From positions 62,001 to 126,000 of the forward strand of contig ARYC01000113.1 in assembly GCA_000711775.1 (NCBI GenBank): a DNA stretch of 64,000 nucleotides. The letters run 5' to 3'. Below are positions 1 through 11,583 of the stretch, in pieces. The DNA comes from Oxytricha trifallax. Taxonomy: Eukaryota; Ciliophora; Spirotrichea; Sporadotrichida; Oxytrichidae. The position numbers were made by a program, and so were the translations under genes. Each line of letters starts with the position of its first letter. The stretch's first letter is position 1. Under the pieces are notes generated by a model. That model made no database searches. It saw nothing but the letters and a program-made list of their open reading frames with translations, and was not told the DNA's origin.

Positions 1-140
1 AAGTTTTTATTATAAATAATTATAATCCATATATAGCTTAAAATTCTGTTATATATTTCTCTTACCCAATTAAATACATCTATTAACATTTTCTTATGTA
101 TACCAATAATAGTGTTCATATATTGTTACATTAATTTAAT
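1..140. other. AT-rich flank, no gene seen
   Basis: Short AT-rich stretch before the first foldback element. I see no coding pattern or repeat in it. Confidence 0.4.
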
Positions 141-946
141 AAGATAGAATTTTTGAAAAATAAGTGAAATTTTATATGAAATGTAGATATAGACTTATAT
201 AGAGAAATTTTTATTTAAGAACAATAAGCAAATAAGAATAAGTAGCCACATAAAAAGGACTTATTGAGCAATATCTACAAATACTTATTATAAAATGCAG
301 CAAGATACGTTCTCAAGCTTAGTTCAGCTTAGGGTAGCTTAGGTCAGCTTAGGATTTGCATTTATTAATCGCCGCAAAATATTTTTGCATCAGATCAGCA
401 TTCTTAATTTATAGGCCTCTCTAAGCCTTATAATCTCCATTTATGTTAATTCTTAATTATAATAATTATTATTAGGCTTTAATTTTTTTAAATTATTAAA
501 ATTAAAATATGGACCTTATTAAAAAGAAATCTCTATAGAGAATTTTAATTAACCATAAATTATTTAACTTTTGAATTAAACTTTTTAAAGTTTAATTAAT
601 AATAATTATTATAATTAAGAATTAACATAAATGGAGATTATAAGGCTTAGAGAGGCCTATAAATTAAGAATGCTGATCTGATGCAAAAAGATTTTGCGGC
701 GATTAATAAATGCAAATCCTAAGCTGACCTAAGCGGACCTAAGCTACCCTAAGCTGAACTAAGATCAGTTGGAGAACGATATCTTGCTGCATTTTATAAT
801 AAGTATATGTAGATATTGCTCAATAAGTCCTTTTTATGTGGCTATTTATTCTTATTTGCTTATTGTTCTTAAATAAAAATTTCTCTATATAAGTCTATAT
901 CTACATTTCATATAAAATTTCACTTATTTTTCAAAAATTCTATCTT
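141..946. repeat. Foldback element (family A), ~335-bp inverted arms
   Basis: The arms at about 141-475 and 599-946 are near-perfect reverse complements, separated by a loop of about 120 bp. The outer ends are AAGATAGAATTTTTG and its complement. Each arm carries several tandem-like copies of an AGCTTAG/CAGCTTAGG motif (about 316-355 and 715-765) and a CGCCGCAAAAT block, so the arms are far less AT-rich than the surroundings. No ORF is evident. It is best read as a non-autonomous foldback or MITE-like germline element lying directly upstream of the VPS8 locus. I could not find a convincing target-site duplication. Confidence 0.85.
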
Positions 947-1052
947 AATATATTTATAAAAATACTAATCATAATATATCTAAAATGTCTTATATTGTGG
1001 GAAGTTAAACGATTATTAATTATAAATTGATTATATATGAAATATATTTGTA

Positions 1053-4000
1053 AATAATAATCAAGAGGAAAGCAATAAAAAGAAGAGTAAAAAGGAATCT
1101 GATTCGTCTTCATCCTCTAATTAAGATGATGATGACAACAGTGATTCCAGCAGCAGTGGTAAGTAATAATGTATTAAGTAAAAAAGTTGAAAGAAATAGT
1201 TATTGTGATTATATTGATACAAAAGTATCTATCATCTTTCCCAATCAGGAAATAAGGAATGATAAATTGATAGTAAATTGATTTATTATAGGACCTGATG
1301 TAAATGACATTCTCAATGATGATGAGGATGAAAGTGGAAGTGAAAGCAACAGCAGTAATAGTGATGATAGCTCTGATAATTAAAAGGATAAAAAGAAATA
1401 AATTAACTAATCATCTGATGATAGCGACGATGATGATGTTAAACAAAATAATAAAAACTATGATTTACCTGAGAATACTGATAATAATGAGTCAGAGAAG
1501 AAACAAATAGGCAGAAGAGTGGCTATAAAAACAAAGAATGATGCTTTAAATAGTTAAGAAGAGGAAAAGAAGCAGGCTGCTCATGATCCTGATGAAGCTG
1601 ATGAAGATGTATATTTTGAGGATATTGGGTAAGATGATTTCTTTGAAGCTCAGCGCCAAATTGACAGCATTTAATTGTCCAAATCTGAGTACCAATAATC
1701 TCTGCAAACATTGGATCCTAGCACCACATCCGGAAATGATATAGCACAGTCAAAATCTCTAAACTAAAAGGATCTGAGTGCAGGGGTTTTGGGGTTGACT
1801 TAGGAGTAAGCTAACGAAAGAAAGTCATTCAGAGATAAACTGAGAGCAGGCACAGCGATGAAAAGCTTCGTAACTACAGCTTTTGACAAGGGCATGAAAG
1901 CCATGTAAAACATAAAAGAAGGCGTTAAGACTGGTTTGCATGACTCAAATTTGTTGTTCACTGGCCAAGAGAAGAAAGCTGCTTAAAAACGACTGAGTGA
2001 AGACTTCACAGTGCAATAATCGCAAGTTAGCAACACTTAAATCTCAGCAAATAAGCAAGATCTTGATCATCAGCAAATCCGATCAGAACATCAACAAGTA
2101 GATAGCAAGAGAGACAGTGAGGATTTATTGGAAGATGGTGTTGACAGCGAGATGAGAAAGTAGATACTGGAGGATAGAATCAATAAGTAGCTTAACTTCA
2201 ATGATGATGAGGAAGATAAGAATAATAAGAAGAGTGGAACTGATAGTGATGATGACAGCAGTGATGATAGTGCTGATAGCAATAAGGATAAGAAGTCTGA
2301 GAGTGATGATGATAGTGAAGACGATGGAGATGACGACGATGACGACTCTGATCTGAGTGAAGGTGCTAGGAAGAAGATCCTTGCTGATCTTGATAAAGAC
2401 GATGATGATGAAGACGATGATAATGATGATGATTCAGACAACTCGGATTCTTTGGATGATAACTCAAATCCTGGCAAGGACTCTGCTGATGATCAGGCAA
2501 ATACATCACTCCTGACTGATGACATAGCCAACAGATCCTTAAACGCAGAGGATGAAGATGCTCTAGTAGTAATTGACAAAGAGAATTACTTGAAGTATGT
2601 AAGCGAGAAATACAGTATGTAGAGTGATGTGCTGGAGGTGGTTGATAAAAACGAACGTAGTTTCAAATAAGTGGCCGAGAGATTGATTCAGCAAACCAGT
2701 TACTTAACACAACCACTAAGTGAAGTTGGGATTTCACTATAAGCAAAGCAATAACTTTCTTAGCAATAGCAGGACGACAGTCATGGTGCTCCAATCTCAC
2801 GCAGATTAATTTTAACTAAACATTTAGCAACAATTTCTACAAGATATCATGGAGACTTGAAAGCATCATAAGGTGTGCCATATTGTTTAGGAGCAAGTGA
2901 GTAATCAATAAAAGAGATATAAATCCTATAAATTTAGTCATTATAGCGTCATATTCTGTGAATACCTTGCTGTAGGTAGTTCAGATGGGTGTGTACGTAT
3001 CTTTGACAGCCATGAACGCGAGTTAAAAGTACTGCCTGATAAATCAGGAGGAAGCGGTAAGGCTAATGCTGTGATGTGCTTGGATATATAGAGGAGTCGC
3101 TATGGTAATATATTCATAGTTATAGGTCACTCTAAAGGGCAAATTACTCTACATGAAGTTACAAATGATTTAATTAAAATCTTACAATAGATAAAAAAGT
3201 AAATTTTATTATAAGGGTCTGAGACCTTATCAAGAAATTTAACCAAACTAGGTTACATCTAAACACCATAAAACAGTATCAATTTATATTGAGAAAAATT
3301 ATAAACAAAAAAAAATACCTACATTTGAATATATTATCAGACATCCACTCTCAATCTATAGTATCAGTTAAGTTTGTTGGAGAATTAGGTCCTGGTATTT
3401 AGTCTCTAACTACTGTAAGTTGTGATTTAGATGGTATAGTGTATATTTGCTTGTTTTAAGAGGGATTAATGAGCTACTAATGCAAGAAGCAATGCTTTAT
3501 GAAGAAGAAAGTTGGACCCTGTTTTTCAATTTCTCCTCTTCTGCAATATTACATCTTTTGATTTAAGATCAGATTTGAAGATAAAATACTATGATTGATA
3601 ATTGTATATTTCCCTATTTTTATGCAATACTCTATGCAATCAGTAGACGAGATCATATAAGAGTAACTATAAAACTAAATATAGAATGGTGGGAGCAGTA
3701 CTGAAATAGATTTCTCAAGAAAGAAACCCTAATTAGTAGCATTTGGAGCTCTAGAAAGAATAATTATAGCTTAGATCAGACCACAACCCAAGGAAATTCT
3801 TACTATAGATAGACCAGATTACATTGAAATTGGTACTGTGCCTTATTTAGATTGGGGTCTTTCACTTACTCCTTGTTTTAGAGATAAATCATATCCCTAA
3901 TTTAAATATCTAACCTATTTCAAATACATATTCTTACTCTTTATAATATACTAATATCCCACATTGGCAATTGCCTGGGGTAAAGTGCTGTAACTAACAA

Positions 4001-5640
4001 TTTACGTGAATTTCGACCAACCAAACGGGCAAGTCCAAGAACCTCCAATGCTCCAATACGATGGTTATTATGTGTGTGAGCACACTATTGATGCATGTTA
4101 TTTCCTCAGTGAGAGTATTCTATTTGTGATTGTAAATAAGTAAGAGGTTAGGATATTGTATACATAGAATTTCACACCTGGTATCTTTGATGATACTTAC
4201 CAGCTCAATGATCCTATAATTATTTAAAAATTCTACTCCAGATTTTATTTAAAAAAGCAATTATTTTATTACATAAACTGAAATAACTTAGATTTTCAAA
4301 TTACAAATTATAATCGCACTAAATCAGCATCTGAATTATTAGATCCAATGAAGAGAACTTAATACTTCATGAAATTAAAAGAGAGATTTTCTGCTAATAT
4401 CAGCTCTTAATATGCTGAAAAAGATAAGGGTTACAGGCTTCTACAAGTTTAAAATAATGTTATGAAATTTCATATCATCTCCAAAAAGTACCTTTCTCAA
4501 TTATAGTAGTATATTCTTACTTTTACAAGAGGGCATTAGATTTAGAGATTAAATTTCTCCAGCCACATAACAGAAATCAAAATTCAACTCAAACCCTTCA
4601 ATGTGCAAAAACTTCGATAATATGGTATTTGCACTTGGCAAGACATCAGTGGGTTAGGGTAGGTTGCTACATTGGGAAGAATATTTAAATATAATCCGAA
4701 AAACTTATCCAGATGATTGGCTAAAGGATCTTAGAGCAAGTTTGGATATATTTAATGGCAAGTTAATTGGGCTTGCTGGTTTAAACTTTAATTCATAAAA
4801 ATCAAATAACCAACAATTTCAAAGAGTATATCATTCTTAATTCTTTTCATTACAGTATCAATAAGAACAAATGAAATATTTTATGATTAGAGTTTACCAG
4901 ATTAAAAAGAAACTAGAGAACATATGCTAAGAGAAAGAATGAAGGATTTATTAAGGAAAAACATAAATGCATGCATAAAAGAATTCCAAGAGGGTGAATG
5001 CATTTCAAATAAGACTTTAAGAGTAGCAGTGGAGTTTTGCATCAGAGTAAATGCAATTGAACACCTCTTTATAAATATCATTTTAATTTTAATTGTTTTC
5101 ACTTTCATTAATTCATTTATGATATTTCCTCTCTTTAAAATTAATGTTTGCGTTTTATATTATAAATCTCTTTGGAGAACTATTTTAAATGTTTGCAGAG
5201 GCAGGAATGGAGCAAAGATTCTTCGAAAATTTGGAGCCATTTATTCTCAGTGGTAAATTTAAGCAGACTAAAATTCCAGAATAAATATTGATCAGGTTAA
5301 TTGGCTATCAAAGATAAAAAGATTTAGAATTACTCGAAAAGACCATCTTATAATTACAATTAAATTTGAAAATTATAACATAAACCTATCATGTAAAGAA
5401 TTAAAATAGTATAATATGGTATTATAAATATGAATAAATTATAAACATAGACTTGAGCAAGTACAGCTGCATTTTGGAAGTGAGACATATCTGTGAAACT
5501 GAGCTACTGACTTCAGCATTAATTCATATACTTATCAATGAATTTGATGATGATAGAGAGGTAAGAACAAATATAATTTACACTGCTAAACTTTGAATTA
5601 TAGAGTACTGTATGTTTCTATATAATTTATAAGAATACAC
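1053..5640 (+). CDS. VPS8: VPS8 homologue (CORVET tethering subunit), 5' and central part, interrupted by introns and IESs
   Basis: Vps8 is the CORVET-specific subunit that tethers endosomal membranes through Rab5. After removal of three introns and eight IESs the locus reads as one frame of about 1290 codons, with TAA/TAG as Gln and no TGA. The first ~570 residues are a very acidic Asp/Ser/Lys/Gln-rich extension. A beta-propeller follows (EYLAVGSSDGCVRIFDSHE, VIGHSKGQITLHE, SCDLDGIVYIC, VPYLDWGLSLTPCFRDKSYP, TLAIAWGKV). Then comes the Vps8 core (HWEEYLNIIRKTYPDDWL, SLDIFNGKLIGLAGL, VAVEFCIRVNAIEHLF, ENLEPFILSG). The start codon is not visible; the frame is closed by TGA near 1038, so the first segment probably lies elsewhere. 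The C-terminal half, including the RING finger, is absent after about 5640, which suggests a scrambled or distant remainder. All five Trp codons seen are TGG. Confidence 0.88.
1159..1291 (+). other. Intron 1 of VPS8 (or an IES)
   Basis: GTAAG...TATAG boundaries; removal joins G|GA into a Gly codon and keeps the acidic frame open. At 133 bp it is longer than the other two introns here, so an IES with a short pointer is not excluded. Confidence 0.65.
2901..2937 (+). other. Intron 2 of VPS8, 37 bp
   Basis: GTAATC...TTTAG ends; splicing makes GA|T (Asp) and joins the segment ending LGAS to the propeller strand starting HYSVIFCEYLAVG in frame. Such tiny introns are usual in ciliates. Confidence 0.7.
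3233..3339 (+). other. IES in VPS8, 107 bp, pointer TTATCA
   Basis: TTATCA occurs at 3227-3232 and 3334-3339. Removing one copy plus the 101 bp between them joins GSETLS to DIHSQSIVSVKFV in frame. The insert is AT-rich and contains an in-frame TGA. Confidence 0.85.
3549..3629 (+). other. IES in VPS8, 81 bp, pointer TGCAATA
   Basis: TGCAATA at 3542-3548 and 3623-3629. Excision turns a frame ending in TGA into ISPLLQYSMQSVDEIIQE, continuous with the next propeller segment. Confidence 0.85.
3898..3960 (+). other. IES in VPS8, 63 bp, pointer ATATCCC
   Basis: ATATCCC at 3891-3897 and 3954-3960. Excision restores the conserved Vps8 join FRDKSYP|TLAIAWG. The IES length is a multiple of three and it has no in-frame TGA, so only the pointer and protein conservation reveal it. 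Confidence 0.9.
4246..4296 (+). other. Probable IES in VPS8, ~51 bp, pointer TTT
   Basis: A frame change and an in-frame TGA lie here. Joining at a TTT shared by 4243-4245 and 4294-4296 gives FYSRF|QITNYNRTKSASELL. A longer shared AGATTTT is present at both ends but joins out of frame, so the exact boundary is uncertain. Confidence 0.6.
4656..4665 (+). other. Putative 10-bp micro-IES in VPS8, pointer GGTT
   Basis: GGTT at 4652-4655 and 4662-4665. Deleting 10 bp joins TWQDISGL to LHWEEYLNIIRK, correcting a +1 frame break inside the conserved core. The alternative is a single-base frameshift. Confidence 0.55.
4830..4858 (+). other. IES in VPS8, 29 bp, pointer AGTAT
   Basis: AGTAT at 4825-4829 and 4854-4858. 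Removing 29 bp links FQRVSIRTNEIFYDQS to the helical segment REHMLRERMKDLL in frame. Confidence 0.8.
5071..5173 (+). other. IES in VPS8, 103 bp, pointer CTCTTT
   Basis: CTCTTT at 5065-5070 and 5168-5173. Excision joins NAIEHLF to GELFQMFAEAGMEQRFFE, matching the expected Vps8 core pattern. Confidence 0.87.
5379..5444 (+). other. IES in VPS8, 66 bp, pointer AAATTATAA
   Basis: A 9-bp pointer at 5370-5378 and 5436-5444. Excision gives LQLQLNLKIINIDLSKYSC. The insert length is a multiple of three and has no stop, so naive translation would keep it. Confidence 0.82.
5561..5603 (+). other. Intron 3 of VPS8, 43 bp
   Basis: GTAAGA...TATAG ends after FDDDRE; splicing continues as STVCFYIIYKN. The coding segment then fades into AT-rich DNA near 5640. 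Confidence 0.55.
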
Positions 5641-7539
5641 AGATATATGAATAAGTAAAAATTTATTATATAAATAAAAGCTAAAAATGAGATTTATTAG
5701 ATTGATAAAAATTTAGAAATTTAATTATAAATTATTTATTTTATTTATTAAACATTATGAATTTGTAAATATTATTGTAATTACTTTATTTATCATTTTT
5801 ATTTCACATATAAAAAGAACCTATTTTATATTTAAATTTAATTGAAATAAAATTAAAATTCTTTATTTATTAAAATAATTAAAATTAATTTTACTTTTTA
5901 TATAGAATTTCTACTCCATCTATTTACTAAAATATTTAAATTATTAAACTTAATATTTAATAAGCAAAAATAATTAAATATATTAAAGAAAAGAGATTGA
6001 ATATATTAATTAAATATTTTAACTATAAATATTTATTTTTTAATGAGAAATTAAATATAATAAATCTTTAAATTAGTGGAATAGTATAAAATTCCTTAAT
6101 TAATCTAAACAAACTTATATTTTTACAATTTTTAATGTTTATTTTTTAAATCTTGCTAAGACCTTGGGCCATGTATAGCATACTTCAAAGAAAAGACCCG
6201 AAGAGGCAAAGCAACTTCTAAATTTTAAAATCAAATGTTCCCTTAAAATTTTTATTTTTTAAAAGAGGGGATAGGTGAAGGGCAACAAATACAAAAGATA
6301 TAATAATAAATCTAAACCTTTTGTAAGATATAATTTTATTTATAAATTGCTAAATAGAAAAACTATTTATATATAGAAAAAGAAATATTGAAATATTTAT
6401 TTTTTCCAAAAATAATAAATTATAGTATTTAATTCTTCAAATCAGCATTGTTAAAAAATTTTTTAAATTATAAATTAATTAATGAATGCAGATTTTATAT
6501 ATATTTAATTTTAATTCATTTGTTGACAAATATAGTTATTATTACCCATAATATTGGAGATTAATTATTTATAGATATATATTAAAGAATTTTTTCAATT
6601 AATTTAATAAACTAATTTTTAATTAAATTTTATAGTAAAATGAGAGAATCGAAAATAAATTGGATTATTAATATCTAATTATTCGATTAATTGTAATAAT
6701 CTTTAAAAATTATTAAACAGGTATATTTAATTATAAAATAGTTTACTTTGATAAATGTAATTAAAATTAGGAAAAGGCCTAGATAAGTATTTATCTTTTT
6801 AAATAATTAAATATGAATTAAATAAATTAACAATTATACATTTGGTATTTCAAGAATAAATCTATATATTATAATTATTACAATTGTTCACTATTTACAA
6901 CCTATAAAAAAATAATTGAATTTATTTGATCATATAACTTTCATCAATTATACATAGTTTATTAGCCTTTTTTTTTATCATAATAAAAAATACTCTTACT
7001 TTTAACAAAATATTTTAATATTTATAAATAAAAAATATGAAATTACCAAATTGATCTATGAATATTTATCATTGCTGTAAGTTTTTTTTTAAATAAATTC
7101 TTTTATAGTTGAATACTAATTTCAATAATACTTAAAAATATTAGATTTAAATTTCTTAATCTATATTATAATTTAATTCTAAAAAGAATTATACAGCAAA
7201 TGATGCTTAAATTAAAATTAAATTTTAGATAATACTGTATTAAAATCATTAAAATTTGAAACATTAAAATATAACTTTAACAAACTAATTAGATTATCAA
7301 TTAAACAATATCTATAAAATCATAATTATCATTTAAAAAATAAATAAATTGTTTATTTCTTTATTATTTTATGTCACTTTAGAAAATTAAAATGGGAAAT
7401 TTGATAAACACTATATTAAAATCTTTTTTTACTATCAATCATAAATAAAGTAGCTAGATTATGAAAAGTTTTCTTAGAAAAAAATGAAGATATTTTCTTT
7501 CTATAATTAAAAAAATATATAAACAAAATTTTAAACAAA
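5641..7539. other. AT-rich spacer with one possible coding patch
   Basis: Almost pure A/T with short homopolymers. The only richer patch is about 6150-6300, where + reads as PWAMYSILQRKDPKRQSNF for a short distance. That is too short to call. Probably IES or other eliminated DNA downstream of the VPS8 segment. Confidence 0.4.
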
Positions 7540-8000
7540 ATCATTTAATTTAATCCTAAAGCTCAATATTTCTTTATGAAAAGCTTATTATAATACAAAT
7601 TAAATTCGATGAATATTTTCCATTAGTTTAAGAATTTCCTTCAAACTATTTACTCCTTCGTTAGAGTATTTTAATTGGCTATAATTGATGCAAATATTTT
7701 AAAGTTAACTTATAAATTAATATTATGAAATTGATATCTTATATAAATATAATACTTAAATAATTTTGCCATTAACTAATTTAATATGTAGTTATACATG
7801 TATTAAAATATTTGTATTAATTTTAAAATGAATAAAAGATTAAGAAAATATGTTCATAATAATTATTATTATATACAAAAAGTTCTAAAAAGGAGAAATT
7901 GGACTCTCTCTAATGACTTCTTGATCTTAATCAAAGTGAATTTCTTAGCTATATTTTAACAATGGAGAAATTTGCATGTAATATTCAGGATTTTTGGTAA
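7540..8000 (-). CDS. Two candidate coding islands, unknown protein
   Basis: On the minus strand, 8000-7870 reads as ...KFTLIKIKKSLERVQFLL and 7690-7540 as ...YSNEGVNSLKEILKLMENI followed by a Gln-containing helix-like segment. About 180 bp of plainer AT DNA lies between them, as expected for two germline coding segments and an IES. No family recognised and no pointer found. These are short stretches and could be chance frames. Confidence 0.3.
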
Positions 8001-9449
8001 AAGTATTTCTTTTTTTATTCCATATCTATAGAAAATAATATTTTTTGTAGGTATGAGATAAGGTATTAATAATAATTTTCTTAAATAACTAAGTAGTATT
8101 AATTTTTTATATTAATATGAATAATTGTGATATTTTAATAAATGATTTTATATAATTATATTATATTATAAAAATAATTTATTATTTAAATAAACATGAT
8201 TCATTATTTATTTCTAAATTATAATTAAGATTAAATTATTTATTTAATTAAAACATTTTTAAATGTCATATTTTTTAACTTTTCTCTATCATTTCTTCTT
8301 AAAAATTAATATATTAAAGGTTTTGAATTGATCTATTATGATAAAATTAGAAATTTTATTTTTAGTAAATAGCTATTATTTCATTTATAAAATATTTTTT
8401 CTTTATTTAAGTTAATATCAATTTAAATGTCCTATCGAGATAAATCTAAAACAAGTGAATTAGTATATTAAAATATAATATTAATTATTTTATTATAGTT
8501 TCGATAAATGAATATTTACTATTTTTAAAAGAAACTATCAATTAATATATAAAAAGTTATATTGCTTAAAATATAATTTTAATTAAAATAATTATATAAT
8601 TTTGCCAAAATAAAAATAAATGTATATTTACAATATATTAGGGTTAATTTAATTTAAATCTAAGATATTATTGCTTTTAAACTTGTTTTTTATGCTTAAA
8701 CAAAAGTTCAAATTTTAATGAAAAATTAATTTAGATTTTCTTATATTGCTTTTTTATTCTATTTTTTATACAACTTAATGTGAAGCTTTTTATTTTGAAT
8801 TTTGTAATTTAAAAATGTAAACAATATAAAATGATATTATTAATATTAACAAAAAATTTGACAATAAAAAAGTATAAATTAAATGCTATTTAAGTATGAC
8901 GAAATCAAAAATTAATGCATAAATTTATTCAAGTAAATAACAAATTAAATTTAATAAACTTGCTTTGTAACGTTACATAAAATATAGTGATGATATTTGT
9001 AAATATATGTTAATTTTTATTAATAATTTAAAGCTGTCAAACTTCTTTGATAAAATTCATTTAATATTTATTGTTTCGGTGGTTTATTATAAAAATAGTA
9101 TAATTAATATTGTAATAATATTATTCTATGATATTTCTAAATAATATTAATTTTTTGTATAAATTAGATAATAAATGGATTTAATAACATTTAAAATAAT
9201 TATTAACATATGAATTTAGTGGAAATTAATAAAAGTATTTATTAAATATATCGAAAATAATAAAACAAGATATATTCAAAAACAGGTTATAAATAACTAT
9301 AATGATCTTTTTATTTTTATTTTTGATAATTTATAAACAATGTTAAAATAAAGTAAATAATAACTCATAAACAGTTACTTAATATATTTTTTAAATCAAA
9401 TCCATATTAATTTAATTAATTAATTAATTCTTTAAATAATTATAATAAA
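8001..9449. other. AT-rich spacer
   Basis: Very AT-rich. A small patch at about 9005-9085 reads on the minus strand as KPPKQQILNEFYQRSLTAL, which may be another coding fragment of the 7540-8000 locus. Nothing else supportable. Confidence 0.35.
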
Positions 9450-11520
9450 ATATTTAGACTAGGAAGAAAGAGGAAAATAATATGATGGAATTATAAAATT
9501 GCTTTGTAAAAGAAACTATGCTAATGATAATTAAATTTTAAAAAATTTTATTTTACATGTTTAGTTTAATAATCTTAATAAAATTCAATTAAAAATAATA
9601 AATACAAAAAATATAATTAAAATTCTAATTATATTATATGAATCATGAATAGTGAAATCATTTTTAATCTTTAGATATATTTTAATATTGGGATATAATT
9701 AAATATATAAATGGCATTTTTTTATTTTAAATACAATTATCAATTAAAATAGAATTAAAAAAATTAACTAAACAGCATATCAATAGTAAATACAATTTAT
9801 TTAAAGTATGTCTGATACATTATTGAATTTTTGTATAAATGTTTTATAAATAGATTTATGTCCATGAATCAATTTCTTTATTTTTAAATATCTTAAATAT
9901 TTTAATTTTCTATCATTTACTTATTTTAATTTTGAATCTTTTATTCTAATATTCTTTAATATTTTTAATAAATACTAGGATCTATTAAAAAATATATGCA
10001 ATAATTAGTAATGTTTAATAGTTAGTTCTTTATTAATCAAGCTGAGATAGTCAATTCATTTAGATAGATTTTACACAATTAAGGACTATAGTTTGTTTTA
10101 ATCAAAATTAAAGATGAATGCTTTCAAAATATTTGGCTTCATGTATCAAATTAGAAAATATTGTTAATAAATAATTAATAAAAGCTATTTTTTTATTCCT
10201 TATAGAAGAAGTCTCTTAAAATTTATTGGTATTAAAAACTTTTTTAATTAATAATTTCTGATTTTCTTATTTCATTTAAAATTAAAAATTAGTAATTTAC
10301 TAAGGAATATAGTATACTAACATTTGTTTTAAAAAATTTTTTATTAAAATCTATCATTTAATTTTTTTTTGAAAATGAAATTATTGAGTAATTAATTTTA
10401 TAGAGATGTTAGTTAAAATTAAAACTTTTATATGAATTTCACCTCAATTTATTAATAACTACAGTTATCTAAAGATTTAAAAGTTTAATAATTTTTACTT
10501 GATTTTAGAGTTTGTATAATTAATTTAATTTTTTTATTTTAATCTTATTTATACTTTATTTATTGATATAATGTGTGTATAATTTGAAAAATTTAGAATA
10601 AGTACAATAAAGTATATTTTATGTGCAATATCTTTCAATTGTATATTTTTTTAAAAAAGAATATTTATACTACCTTAAATTTAAAAATATTTTACAATAA
10701 ATACTTTCAAAACAAAATTTTATTTGTTTTGCAATTGATTTTAATTTTTCTTTCTGGCATTATTTTAAGAATTACCTATTATAAAATAATTTTTTATTTA
10801 GTTTTATAATACTCTTTAAATGTCGTTAACTAAAGATCATTAATTATTATTTTGGTTTAACTTAAATTTTTAATATTATTAGTAGAATTTGATATAATAA
10901 AATATAAACTTTTTAAAATGATATAATCCAAATACTTTGCATTAAGTAGAATTTTTAATTTAAAGGGTTTAGATTATAATATTAAGTTATTTTAAATTAA
11001 ATATAAATCACATATCAAATTTTACAAATAATTAACAAATAAAAATTTATAATATATCTAAATATAAATTCATTATTCTACAGGGTGATTTTTTTAGAAA
11101 TAATTATATTTATATCATTATAAATTAAAAAGATTTGAAGATTTTGTAATTGTGAACAAATTTTTAAATTATTTTAATGAAATGGGACGCATTGCTATTG
11201 AAATAAATTTGTTGGGGGAGAGCCGAATATACAATCCTGCTTATATTTAAAAATTTCTAAAAAAGTATGCTACCTTAAAATAATAATATTCTTTTTTTAT
11301 AATATCTAAGTTCTATTACATTTCCCAAGAAAAAAATTTACTTGAAGACCTCATAAATATATATAATATCAATAATTTCACTCTCATTTTATTATGATTT
11401 TACTTATAAAGAGCATTCAAATTATTCTTTCATTTTGTTTCTAAATACTATTTCAATAATGATTTAAAATCATTATTGATATATTTTAAAAAGTATTTTA
11501 TTATATATTTAGTAAACTCT
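9450..11520 (+). CDS. Cluster of candidate coding islands, unknown protein(s)
   Basis: Islands of lower A+T on + at about 9455-9540, 10020-10160, 11150-11280 and 11325-11520 are separated by plain AT DNA. The clearest, 11150-11280, includes NEMGRIAIEINLLGESRIY. 10020-10160 reads KLRQSIHLDRFYTIKDYSLF; 11325-11520 reads SQEKNLLEDLINIYNINNF and continues past a TGA. They may be scattered germline segments of one + strand gene. I recognise no domain. Confidence 0.3.
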
Positions 11521-11583
11521 ATAAATGTAATTTAAAACCAATGCATTCTTTTTTTTCTCTGTTCAACTAACACTCTAACTAAA

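Noticed and set aside
2091-2477. Ser-rich minus-strand ORF
   Set aside because: It is the antisense shadow of the Asp/Ser repeats of VPS8.
10621-10809. 62-codon ORF on +
   Set aside because: Composition is that of plain AT DNA (Ile/Phe/Leu/Asn/Tyr/Lys), with no local drop in A+T.
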